The notes: generated by a model not told the origin, from the letters alone. DNA of 6,054 nucleotides from Sphingopyxis sp. (GCA_012035435.1 JAAUPH010000155.1:1-6054), one strand, 5' to 3'. Positions 1 to 6,054 are shown, numbered from the stretch's first letter. Numbers and translations are program-made.

Positions 1-1
1 G

Positions 2-986
2 CCTTCGCTTGCTGGGAACCAACGCCGCGCCGGCCATCCCCCATGCTCATCCCCGTTAATCGAGGATCCAGAAATCGGCGGCTCCGTTTTGGAAGGGCTT
101 GCTGCCATTGGCCTGCCTACCTGCCCATACTTTCTCTCCATGCTGACCAATCGCTCGCCGTCCGTCAAAATGGCTGCCATTGAGGCATTGGCCGGTGATG
201 CTTTTGTTGATCTACCGGAGACCGTCCCCGCACTGCTCCGCAGTCTGACCGCGCTGCAAGGGCGGCTCGGCCCGCACCCCCTGCCCGCGCTCAAAACCGC
301 GTTCAGCGGGTCGGGCGTGCTCGATCAGGCAAGCTGTGACCGCTTTGTCGCGGCCTTTGGTGTGCCAGCCATCGACTATTATGGCGGCCGCGAATTTGCG
401 ACCGCCATTTTATGCCGATCCATCCGGGCTTTCGACGGTGTCAAGCTCAGGCGGGCTGCCGGTCAACTGTTTGATCCGCGTTGTCGATGACGAAGGCAAT
501 GCATTGCCGGATGGCCAAACCGGCATCGTAATGGTCCATTCGGATAGCATGATGCTGGATCTGCCTCCCGCCACAGATTCCCGCTGGCAGGGCTGGCACG
601 ACAGCGGCGATCTTGGCGTCATCGACAGTGGCGGGCGGCTGCGTATCGTCGGGCGGCGGCGCGAAGTCATCAAGGCGCGCGACGGCACATTGGTGTTTCC
701 AGCCGAGGTGGAAGCGGCGCTGATGGCAATCAGCGGCGTGCACGAAGCTGCGGTCTTCGGTCATACGGTGACCGACGGCACAGAGCATATCATTGCCGCC
801 GTTATATTGGACGCGGCGGAGGAGCGTTTTGCGGAGCGGGCCAAGCCATTGCTGCTCAGCGCGCTCGGCCAGAACCGCCTGCCATCGCGCATCTTCGAAC
901 TGGACAGCCTGCCGCGTGTTGCATCGCAAAAAATTGATCGCTCCGCCCTGCGCCGTTCGTTAGGTAAGCGGCTGGAAGATTTATAG
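2..986 (+). CDS. Acyl-AMP ligase (AMP-binding enzyme), 5'-partial, interrupted by a one-base frameshift
   Basis: This is the C-terminal two thirds of an ANL-superfamily ligase, which adenylates a carboxylic acid and normally passes it to CoA or a carrier thiol. The first part is in frame 2, with an ALKTAFSGSG stretch followed by YYGGREF (377-397), the counterpart of the YGxTE motif. The rest is in frame 3: WHDSGD (594-611), GRRRE hinge (651-665) and a C-terminal subdomain with the catalytic lysine in SQKIDR (Lys codon 930-932). The frames join if one T is removed from the TTTT run at 408-411, giving FATAIYADPSG. About 327 residues are then visible; the P-loop and N-terminus lie outside the window. 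A second break near 53-58 is possible, because frame 3 reads IPHAHPR just before frame 2 takes over. The stop is 15 bases before the next ligase, so they are probably co-transcribed. The family is clear; the substrate and whether the break is real are not. Confidence 0.82.
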
Positions 987-999
987 GGGGACGTGGGGG
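985..999 (+). promoter_or_regulatory. Ribosome binding region of the ligase-carrier gene
   Basis: Two G-rich tracts, AGGGGG (985-990, overlapping the previous stop codon) and GGGGG (995-999), precede three in-frame starts: GTG 993, ATG 1002 and GTG 1008. AGGGGG lies 11 bases before ATG 1002, and GGGGG lies 8 bases before GTG 1008. GTG 993 has only 2 bases of spacing. ATG 1002 is preferred as the only ATG, but 1008 remains possible. Confidence 0.45.
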
Positions 1000-1001
1000 C
1001 A

Positions 1002-2840
1002 ATGCTTGTGAACTATCCGACATTGGCGGAACGGATCGATGCGCGGCTGGCGGAGGCCAAGGTGCGGCGCACCGCTTATGTCATCGATGGGCAGGCGACC
1101 GATCATGCGACCGCGATGGACCGGCTGCATCGCGCCTTTGGCCTGTTCACCGCCAAGGGATTGGTTCCGGGGGACCGGCTGGCGATGATCAGCACCGATG
1201 TGGCCGCAGTAGCAACGCTGATGCTGGCGGGCATCCGCTTCGGCCTTGGTATGGTGAACCTTAACCCCGACATGACAGCCCACGACATGGGTATCGCGCT
1301 CGGTGCCTGCCAACCGGCGCATCTGTTCGTCGATCAGGCGATTTTTGATCGCATGGCCTTTCCCCAAGGATTGGGCATTACCACCGTCGCGGCACAGACC
1401 GCACGATCCGGCGGCCTGCTCAGCCGTTTACGGCGCAATATGGACGGCGATGCCAAGGGCTTCTGGAGCGAACTTGCCGCCACAGAACCGGCCGCCGCGC
1501 CGCCGCATCCCGCGCCTGACGCAGCAGCCATGATGCTATTCACATCCGGCACCACGAGCACGCCCAAGGTCGTAGTGCTCAGCCACGCCAATTTGTCGGC
1601 GCAGATAGGGGCTTTTGCCGACGTTTATGACTATGACGCCGACAGCCGCATCCTCAATCCGCTGCCGCTGCATTTTACCGACGGAATGCTGCATGGGCCC
1701 ATCGCGGCGCTGGTCTTTGGTGCCACGCTATACCGGCCGACGCGCTTTGATTTTCAGCAAATTGAGGATCTGGTCCACTCGATCTACCGCGACAATATCA
1801 CGCACTTCATCGTCGTACCGGCGCTACTGTCGATGCTCGACCGGCTGGGTGAGGCTTTTGCCGACGCATTCGATAGCGCGGCGTTCCGCTATATCCGCAG
1901 CAGCGGAGACGCGCTGCCGGAAACGCTGTGGCGGTCGATCGAGGCGCGCTTTGGCGTTCGCGTCGTCAACACCTATGGCATGTCCGAAACCGTGTGCGAG
2001 GCGACATACGCGGGGCCCGATGACGCCAGCCGCGTGATCGGGTCCATTGGCCGCGCCGTCGGCTGCGAACTTAAGATCGTCGATGAGGATGGTGCCGAAC
2101 TTCCGCTGGGCGAGTCCGGCGAATTGCTGATTCGCGGCGACATCATCATGCAGGGCTATCTGGGTCAACCCGAACTCACCGCGACCACCATCCGCGACGG
2201 ATGGATGCACACCGGCGACATTGCGACGATGGACGCCGACGGCATTGTCCGCATCGCCGGGCGGCGCAAGGCGCTGATCATCACCGGCGGCATGAATGTT
2301 CAGCCGCAGGACATTTCCGATTGCCTGCTGGCCCACCCCGATGTGGCGGAGGCGCATGCCTATGGCCTGCCGCACGCGCTGTGGGGGGAGCAAATTGCCG
2401 CTGCCGTCCGCCTCCGCCCCGACCGCGTCGTGACCGATCAGCAACTGATCGCGCACTGCGCCGCAACGCTCAGCCCGCACAAAGTCCCGCGGCTGGTCGC
2501 CATCGTCGACGAACTACCGCGCAACGCTGCCGGGAAAGTGCTGGTCGACAAGCTGCGCGCCGCAACGGCGGTTTTGGACCAAAGCGCGGGCGGTGCGGGC
2601 GAAGGCGATATGTTCGCGACCGTTCAGCAACTTGCCGCACGTGAATTTGGCGTTGACGCGGCGACGTTGCGGCTGACGTCGGAGCCGGCGAACACGCCAG
2701 GCTGGAATAGTCTGGCGCACATTAATCTGGTCAGTTCTGTGGAGGCGACTTTTGGCGTGACCTTTGGCGCGGCGGACATCTTGCGCTTTCATTCGCTGAA
2801 CGATTTTGTGCTGGGGATACAGCGTCAACGTGGCGGTTGA
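1002..2840 (+). CDS. Acyl-AMP ligase fused to a C-terminal acyl/peptidyl carrier domain
   Basis: A 612-residue cytoplasmic enzyme that should adenylate a carboxylic acid and load it on its own carrier domain, combining the roles of DltA and DltC. Visible ANL motifs are the P-loop TSGTTSTPK (residues 181-189), TYGMSE (324-329), GWMHTGD (400-406), the GRRK hinge (420-423) and AAGK with catalytic Lys512. The last 75 or so residues (from about 537) are a carrier domain: PGWNSLAHINL, with Ser570 as the predicted phosphopantetheine site, then a typical helix ending DILRFHSLNDFV. The residue before that serine is Asn rather than the usual Asp of DSL. A linker rich in Ala and Gly joins the two parts. 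The gene is intact and its end overlaps the next small gene by 11 bases. Acyl specificity cannot be read here; the pocket does not by itself identify D-alanine. Alternative starts are 993 and 1008. Confidence 0.93.
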   Translation: MLVNYPTLAERIDARLAEAKVRRTAYVIDGQATDHATAMDRLHRAFGLFTAKGLVPGDRLAMISTDVAAVATLMLAGIRFGLGMVNLNPDMTAHDMGIALGACQPAHLFVDQAIFDRMAFPQGLGITTVAAQTARSGGLLSRLRRNMDGDAKGFWSELAATEPAAAPPHPAPDAAAMMLFTSGTTSTPKVVVLSHANLSAQIGAFADVYDYDADSRILNPLPLHFTDGMLHGPIAALVFGATLYRPTRFDFQQIEDLVHSIYRDNITHFIVVPALLSMLDRLGEAFADAFDSAAFRYIRSSGDALPETLWRSIEARFGVRVVNTYGMSETVCEATYAGPDDASRVIGSIGRAVGCELKIVDEDGAELPLGESGELLIRGDIIMQGYLGQPELTATTIRDGWMHTGDIATMDADGIVRIAGRRKALIITGGMNVQPQDISDCLLAHPDVAEAHAYGLPHALWGEQIAAAVRLRPDRVVTDQQLIAHCAATLSPHKVPRLVAIVDELPRNAAGKVLVDKLRAATAVLDQSAGGAGEGDMFATVQQLAAREFGVDAATLRLTSEPANTPGWNSLAHINLVSSVEATFGVTFGAADILRFHSLNDFVLGIQRQRGG

Positions 2841-2976
2841 TCGTCCTCCCCATGGCCGCAAGGCTTGGCGACCCGAATTGCCGGTCGTCGCCGCACCAGC
2901 GTCGGCCTGGTTGCTGACGGCGCTCATCCTGGGCGGGATGCTCGGTGCCATGGGCCTGCTGGCGGCGCTGAGCTGA
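2830..2976 (+). CDS. Small single-pass membrane protein (48 aa), unknown function
   Basis: This GTG-started reading frame of 48 codons overlaps the last 11 bases of the ligase-carrier gene and ends 3 bases before the MBOAT start. The N-terminal half is basic and proline-rich (MAVDRPPHGRKAWRPELP). It is followed by one clear membrane helix, about residues 26-46 (WLLTALILGGMLGAMGLLAA), and almost no tail. The positive-inside rule predicts a cytoplasmic N-terminus. A GGGGA tract at 2813-2817 lies 12 bases before GTG, a weak ribosome site, so coupled translation is likely. Filling the gap exactly and encoding a typical helix argue that it is real. It stands where small subunits occur in Dlt-type operons, but it lacks the aromatic C-terminal motif of a shuttle protein. 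I recognise no family; a scaffold role between the ligase-carrier and the MBOAT is a guess. Confidence 0.6.
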   Translation: MAVDRPPHGRKAWRPELPVVAAPASAWLLTALILGGMLGAMGLLAALS

Positions 2977-2979
2977 TCG

Positions 2980-4124
2980 ATGGCCAATTATGTTTCGCTG
3001 GAATGGCTGGTCTGGATTTGGCTGACGGTCGGCCTTTACTGGCTCGCCCCGCGCGAGGTGCGCGGCTGGCTGCTCATGGCGCTATCGCTTGCTTTCATGG
3101 TCAGCGTCGCGCCCTTGTCTGCCGTCATCCTGATCGGCTCCTGCGCGCTCACCCATTTCGCCGGCAATGTGCTGCGTCCGACGGGCCGGACCGTTACCGC
3201 GGCGTCGCTGGTCATCGTCGCCGTGGTCGTCGCTTTCAAGCTGGGGCAAACGATCAATAGCGACATTCCGGGCGGCAATATCCTGATCCCGCTGGGCCTT
3301 TCCTATTACAGCTTTCGCTGTCTCCATTTCTTGATCGAACGCTACAAAGGCCGCATTGCGCAGATGCAATTTGGCGATGTTGCGGCCTATCTCTTCTTCC
3401 TCCCCACATTTCTGGTCGGGCCCATCCACCGCTTCGACACCTTCCATGCCGACCGCCGCCGCCAGCGGTTCGATATGGCGCTGCTGTCGCTGGGGCTGGA
3501 GCGGATTGTTCAGGGTTATGCCAAGATTGTGGTCCTCGCGAATTATGGCACCGGAACTGTGCTAGGCGGCTATGTGGACGGGCTCGATCCGGACAGTGCC
3601 TGGGCGCTCTATCTGGGGATCGTCCAGAACGGGCTGAACCTTTATTTTCAGTTTTCCGGCCACACCGACATCGCGATCGGTTTTGCACTGATGCTCGGCT
3701 TCCGGATCATGGAAAATTTCCACTGGCCCTATTTGCAGCCCAATATTTCGGCCTTCTGGCAGAGCTGGCATCGCTCGCTATCCTTGTGGTGCCGCGAGTA
3801 TATTTATGGCGTGGTTGTCGCCTATACGCGTAGCCCCGCGCTGGGCGCGCTCGGCACGATGGTGGTCATCGGGCTGTGGCATGAAATCTCGCTGCGCTTT
3901 CTGTTGTGGGGCGCCTATCATGCCTCGGCCTGATCCTCTGGCAGCGGTGGCAGGATTACAAGCTGGCCCACGGCGTCACCGCGCCCCGCGCTCTCGCCAC
4001 GCCGCTCTACGTCCTGTCGGTGCTGGCGACAGTTCATTTTGTCTGGTTCGGCTTTGTCATTCTGACGGCACCCACCGTGGGCGAGGCGCTCGACCTCTTC
4101 GCCCGCCTTGCAAGGGCATTATAG
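2980..4124 (+). CDS. MBOAT-family membrane-bound O-acyltransferase (DltB/AlgI type), interrupted by a one-base frameshift
   Basis: A polytopic inner-membrane enzyme expected to take an acyl group from a cytoplasmic thioester and deliver it to the outer face. Frame 1 (2980-3933) gives 317 residues. They include PLGLSYYSFRCLHFLIERYKG, FLPTFLVGPIHRF, LYFQFSGHTDIAIG, FWQSWHRSLSLWCREYIY with His264, and GLWHEISLRFLLWGAYH with His301, the expected catalytic histidine. Frame 1 then stops, but frame 3 continues at once with GLILWQRWQDYKLAHG and a last membrane segment (YVLSVLATVHFVWFGFVIL) typical of MBOAT C-termini, ending at the 4124 stop. Adding one base near 3927 (GG to GGG) gives HASGLILW and about 381 residues, close to DltB length. 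The C-terminus (LARLARAL) has no aromatic shuttle motif. Residues after WH are EIS rather than the common GAS. It starts 3 bases after the small gene upstream. The family is secure; the frame break is probably an error. Confidence 0.9.
4112..4116 (+). promoter_or_regulatory. Ribosome binding site of the FRYGRY microprotein
   Basis: AAGGG lies 10 bases before ATG 4127, inside the last codons of the MBOAT gene. It supports the start chosen for the microprotein, whose reading frame is open much further upstream. Confidence 0.5.
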
Positions 4125-4126
4125 CG

Positions 4127-4270
4127 ATGTCGCTGTTCGGCATATTGAGCAAATATCTGCCGCGTTCGGCTGCGATCCTTGTGTTCGCGCTGATCTATGT
4201 CGCGATCATTGTCACGATGGTCCTGCTGCTGCCGACACCAGCCGCCGACTTCCGCTATGGGCGCTACTGA
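4127..4270 (+). CDS. DltX-like membrane microprotein (47 aa) with C-terminal FRYGRY, candidate acyl shuttle
   Basis: ATG 4127 follows the MBOAT stop by 2 bases, and its TGA shares bases with the next ATG (TGATG, 4268-4272). The protein has a short basic cytoplasmic start (MSLFGILSKYLPR), one membrane helix at about residues 15-35 (AAILVFALIYVAIIVTMVLL), then a tail PTPAADFRYGRY that should face the periplasm. In the Dlt pathway the MBOAT places the acyl group on a tyrosine in a C-terminal hexapeptide of DltX, and a second transferase takes it from there; as I recall it the motif is F-x-Y-x-x-F. Here the last six residues are F42-R-Y44-G-R-Y47, so Tyr44 would be the acyl carrier. Size, topology, place between MBOAT and SGNH genes, and motif all agree. 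The final residue is Tyr, not Phe. No longer homology can be judged by eye, so the role is inferred. Confidence 0.72.
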   Translation: MSLFGILSKYLPRSAAILVFALIYVAIIVTMVLLLPTPAADFRYGRY

Positions 4271-5358
4271 TGACTGATCGGCGGCGCGAAATATTGTTTG
4301 GCCTGGGCCTGCTCCTTCCGGTCCTGATCGGTTTCGCGGGGGTTGAGTGGCTGCTACAAAAGCGCGAGGCCGCGATGGTGGAGCGCAAGGTCGATTGGAG
4401 CGGGCTGCGGGCACAGGCGGCCATCGGCGACCCCGACCGCGTGCTGTTCAAGCCCGGCGCGCAATTCGGCAATATCAGCTTTAACGCGCTCGGTTTTCGC
4501 GGCCCAGACATTGCGCTGCCCAAGCCGGCAGGCACCATTCGCATCATGTTCCTCGGCGATTCAAAAACTTTTGCGGGCGAAGTTCGCGAGGAACAGGCTT
4601 TGGCCGCGCAAAGCATCGCCAAGCTGCGCGCGCTGCATCCACGCTGCAGCTTTGACTATGTGAATGTCTCCGGACCGCAATATTCGCTGGGCGACCTCAC
4701 AAGCTTGGTCCGCGCCAAACGCGATATCATCGACCCAGACCTTACCGTCGTGATGGCGGGATCGGCGACCGATCTTATCGGATCGCTCGGCAAGCGCGCA
4801 ACGCCCCCGGTCGGTCCGCTGGCCGCGAACCAGCAACCGGCGACCAGCGGGCTGTCGGCCATGATCGAACAATCCATCGCCATCAAAACCGTGCGGCGCG
4901 AAATTGGTCTGTTGTCGCCGCTAACCCCGCTCGACAACAGCGCGCGCGAAGACCTCAACATATTGGCGTTTCGGCAGCGCTGGATGCTCCACCAACTATC
5001 GTCCGAGATTGGCGACGTCCCCACAATGACCATTGCCTACCGCACCCGTGAAAAGGGCGGTTCGGGCATCGCTTCCTATTGGCTGGGCGCACGGCGGCTG
5101 CGGACGGCCTTCCCCGGCATTAGTGCGGAAAAAGCGCACGCCACGTTGCAACTTGTTGTCGATGCATCGCGCAATCATGCCGCGGCCGCACGATGGCGGC
5201 AGATCGACCCGCTGAAATCCATGATCGGCCAGCCCGAATATTACTATGATCGCAGCCATTTCTCGCCGCTCGGTCATGCCAAAGTGGGCGCGGCTGTGGC
5301 GGATGAGGCGGCGACCATGGTCACCGAGGATTGCCGGATCGCGCCCGGGATCCGCTAA
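4270..5358 (+). CDS. Membrane-anchored SGNH-type acyltransferase (AlgJ/DltD-like)
   Basis: A 362-residue protein with one N-terminal membrane helix (about residues 9-27, ILFGLGLLLPVLIGFAGVE) after a basic start MTDRRR, so the main domain should lie in the periplasm. Catalytic features follow the SGNH plan: FLGDSKTF with nucleophile Ser98, NVSGPQYS with Gly135, and near the end YYDRSHFSPLGHAKVG with Asp327 and His330 (DxxH). Block III reads MAGSATDL (from Gly164), without the usual Asn after G-x. In Dlt and alginate systems such a partner moves the acyl group from the MBOAT side to the polymer. Only two cysteines occur, Cys126 and Cys355, a possible periplasmic disulfide. ATG 4270 is chosen because it is coupled to the microprotein stop and directly precedes the anchor. 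A longer in-frame start at 4108 would run through the microprotein gene in another frame and has no signal of its own. The target polymer is unknown. Confidence 0.85.
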   Translation: MTDRRREILFGLGLLLPVLIGFAGVEWLLQKREAAMVERKVDWSGLRAQAAIGDPDRVLFKPGAQFGNISFNALGFRGPDIALPKPAGTIRIMFLGDSKTFAGEVREEQALAAQSIAKLRALHPRCSFDYVNVSGPQYSLGDLTSLVRAKRDIIDPDLTVVMAGSATDLIGSLGKRATPPVGPLAANQQPATSGLSAMIEQSIAIKTVRREIGLLSPLTPLDNSAREDLNILAFRQRWMLHQLSSEIGDVPTMTIAYRTREKGGSGIASYWLGARRLRTAFPGISAEKAHATLQLVVDASRNHAAAARWRQIDPLKSMIGQPEYYYDRSHFSPLGHAKVGAAVADEAATMVTEDCRIAPGIR

Positions 5359-5945
5359 GCGAAATGCAGGCGGCGATACTTGCCGCGAAAATATAGCAGC
5401 GGGTCACGGCGCGGTTCGAACTGGGCGCGCACCACATCGCCGATCAACAGAAAATGGTCGCCCGCTTCGTGCACCGCATGGCGTTTGCACTCGAACGAAA
5501 CGAGCGAGCCGTCGAGCAGCGGAACCCCGGTCTCGCCCGGCCCCCAGGCGGTCGCCGCAAAGCGATCTTCGCCCCTGCCCGCAAAACGGTTTGAGGCAGG
5601 TTGTTGGCCGATCTGCAGCACATTGACGCCGAAATGCGCCGCCTCGCGCAGCACCGGCGCGCTGCCCGCGGTATTGGCGATGCATACCAGCAGCAACGGC
5701 GGATCGAGCGACACCGACGTAAAACTGTTCGCGGTCAGCCCGATCGGACGCCCCTCCGCATCCATCGCGGTGACGATGGTAATGCCGGTCGCAAAACAGC
5801 CCATCGCATCGCGCAAGGTTCGCGCATCCGATCCGGCGCGAAATTCAGTCGCTGCGCGCGGTTGCTTGCGTTCGAGAAAGTCGAGCAACAGGCCGAGAAA
5901 TGCTTCAGTCCGGTCGGTCACGACCAGCAGCTCGGCATCGCCCAC
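5355..5945 (-). CDS. Flavin reductase domain protein (HpaC/DIM6-NTAB type), probably the C-terminal part of a fusion
   Basis: About 163 residues, from near 5850 down to the TAG at 5355-5357, form a complete flavin reductase-like domain. The pattern is MGCFATGITIVTA, then GLTANSFTSVSLDPPLLLVCI, FGVNVL, FECK, GDHFLLIGDVV, and the end PLLYFRGKYRRLHF. Such enzymes reduce FMN or FAD with NAD(P)H, usually for a two-component monooxygenase; some bind flavin in other roles. The open frame extends about 32 codons upstream of the domain with AELLVVTDRTEAFLGLLLDFLERKQ, which looks like the last helix of an alpha/beta hydrolase. No ATG, GTG or TTG lies between that helix and the domain start in this frame. 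The two domains therefore appear to be one polypeptide, and the apparent start at 5945 (GTG) is only the point where the frame is lost. The stop overlaps that of the SGNH gene on the other strand. No monooxygenase gene is visible. Confidence 0.85.
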   Translation of the reverse strand: MGDAELLVVTDRTEAFLGLLLDFLERKQPRAATEFRAGSDARTLRDAMGCFATGITIVTAMDAEGRPIGLTANSFTSVSLDPPLLLVCIANTAGSAPVLREAAHFGVNVLQIGQQPASNRFAGRGEDRFAATAWGPGETGVPLLDGSLVSFECKRHAVHEAGDHFLLIGDVVRAQFEPRRDPLLYFRGKYRRLHFA

Positions 5946-5953
5946 CTCGGCAC

Positions 5954-6054
5954 TTTTCGCCGTTGGGCAGCGCCGCGTCGAACGCCTGCGAAGCGTCCGA
6001 CCGCTCCATCCAGCTCAACCCTCCGCGCACCAGCAACGTCGGCAGAGTAATAGC
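5954..6054 (-). CDS. Alpha/beta hydrolase C-terminal fragment, frameshifted relative to the flavin reductase domain
   Basis: Read on the minus strand from the window edge, this stretch gives LPTLLVRGGLSWMERSDASQ and then AFDAALPNGE. That matches the late part of an alpha/beta hydrolase, where a strand ending in LLVRGG precedes the loop of the acidic catalytic residue. After the AAAA run (TTTT at 5954-5957 on the plus strand) this frame soon stops, while the neighbouring frame continues the same fold (SAEVGDAELLVVTDRTEAFLGLLLDFL). Removing one A joins them as LPNGESAEVGDAE. The usual catalytic His near GHMV is not seen; the aligned place reads AELLVVTD. The hydrolase therefore may lack its histidine and be inactive or structural. 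The rest of the domain is outside the window. Confidence 0.6.

Noticed and set aside
400..420. Programmed ribosomal frameshifting at the TTTT run in the first ligase.
   Set aside because: No convincing slippery heptamer or downstream structure was seen, and a similar break occurs at another TTTT run in an unrelated gene, so error is simpler.
447..2987. Long open frames on the minus strand across the two ligase genes.
   Set aside because: They mirror the high-GC codon pattern of the plus-strand genes, have no recognisable domains and contradict the clear motifs on the other strand.
3806..4126. A longer version of the microprotein frame reaching back into the MBOAT gene.
   Set aside because: The upstream part is an out-of-frame shadow of the MBOAT, rich in Arg and Pro; the ATG at 4127 has its own ribosome site and begins the membrane-protein-like sequence.
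4108..4269. A 54-codon N-terminal extension of the SGNH protein starting at ATG 4108.
   Set aside because: It overlaps the microprotein in a different frame, has poor protein-like composition, and would put the membrane anchor inside the chain; ATG 4270 is coupled to the preceding stop.
1002..5358. Naming the cassette dltABCD or claiming D-alanine as substrate.
   Set aside because: Only domain order and motifs match; ligase specificity cannot be read by eye and the organism should not have teichoic acids.
2980..5358. An alginate-type O-acetylation locus (algI, algJ).
   Set aside because: Such systems use no dedicated ligase and carrier domain and the MBOAT usually carries its own C-terminal aromatic motif, which is absent here.
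5601..6050. A plus-strand open frame over the reductase-hydrolase region.
   Set aside because: It is antisense to a recognisable flavin reductase domain and has an Arg-rich, non-protein-like composition.

Overview
The window is GC-rich, gene-dense DNA. Protein style, codon use and very tight packing suggest an alphaproteobacterium, most likely a sphingomonad (inference; no rRNA or other marker gene is present). It holds no RNA gene, mobile element, CRISPR array, repeat family or intergenic gap over about 20 bases.

Positions 1-5358 (+ strand) look like one transcription unit. In order: the C-terminal two thirds of an acyl-AMP ligase (2-986, frame broken at 408-411); a complete acyl-AMP ligase with a fused C-terminal carrier-protein domain (1002-2840); a 48-residue one-helix membrane protein (2830-2976); an MBOAT acyltransferase (2980-4124, frame broken near 3927); a 47-residue one-helix membrane protein ending in FRYGRY (4127-4270); and a membrane-anchored SGNH-type protein (4270-5358). 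Junctions are overlaps or gaps of 2 to 15 bases.

Together these supply every step of a Dlt-like cell-envelope acylation route. The ligase activates an acid and loads it on its own carrier domain. The MBOAT moves the acyl group across the inner membrane. The FRYGRY microprotein would take it on its C-terminal tyrosine, as DltX does in Gram-positive D-alanylation. The SGNH protein would pass it to an envelope polymer. Neither the acyl group nor the acceptor can be read from the sequence. A DltX-like separate shuttle in what appears to be a Gram-negative is the most interesting point here.

Positions 5355-6054 (- strand) encode the end of an alpha/beta hydrolase running without a stop into a flavin reductase domain, so a possible fusion protein, again with one frame break (5954-5957). 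It converges on the acylation unit, and the two stop codons overlap by three bases.

Three otherwise healthy genes each carry a one-base indel, two of them at TTTT runs. That looks more like sequencing or assembly error than three independent gene losses. Substrates, the exact organism and the upstream part of the first gene remain undetermined.
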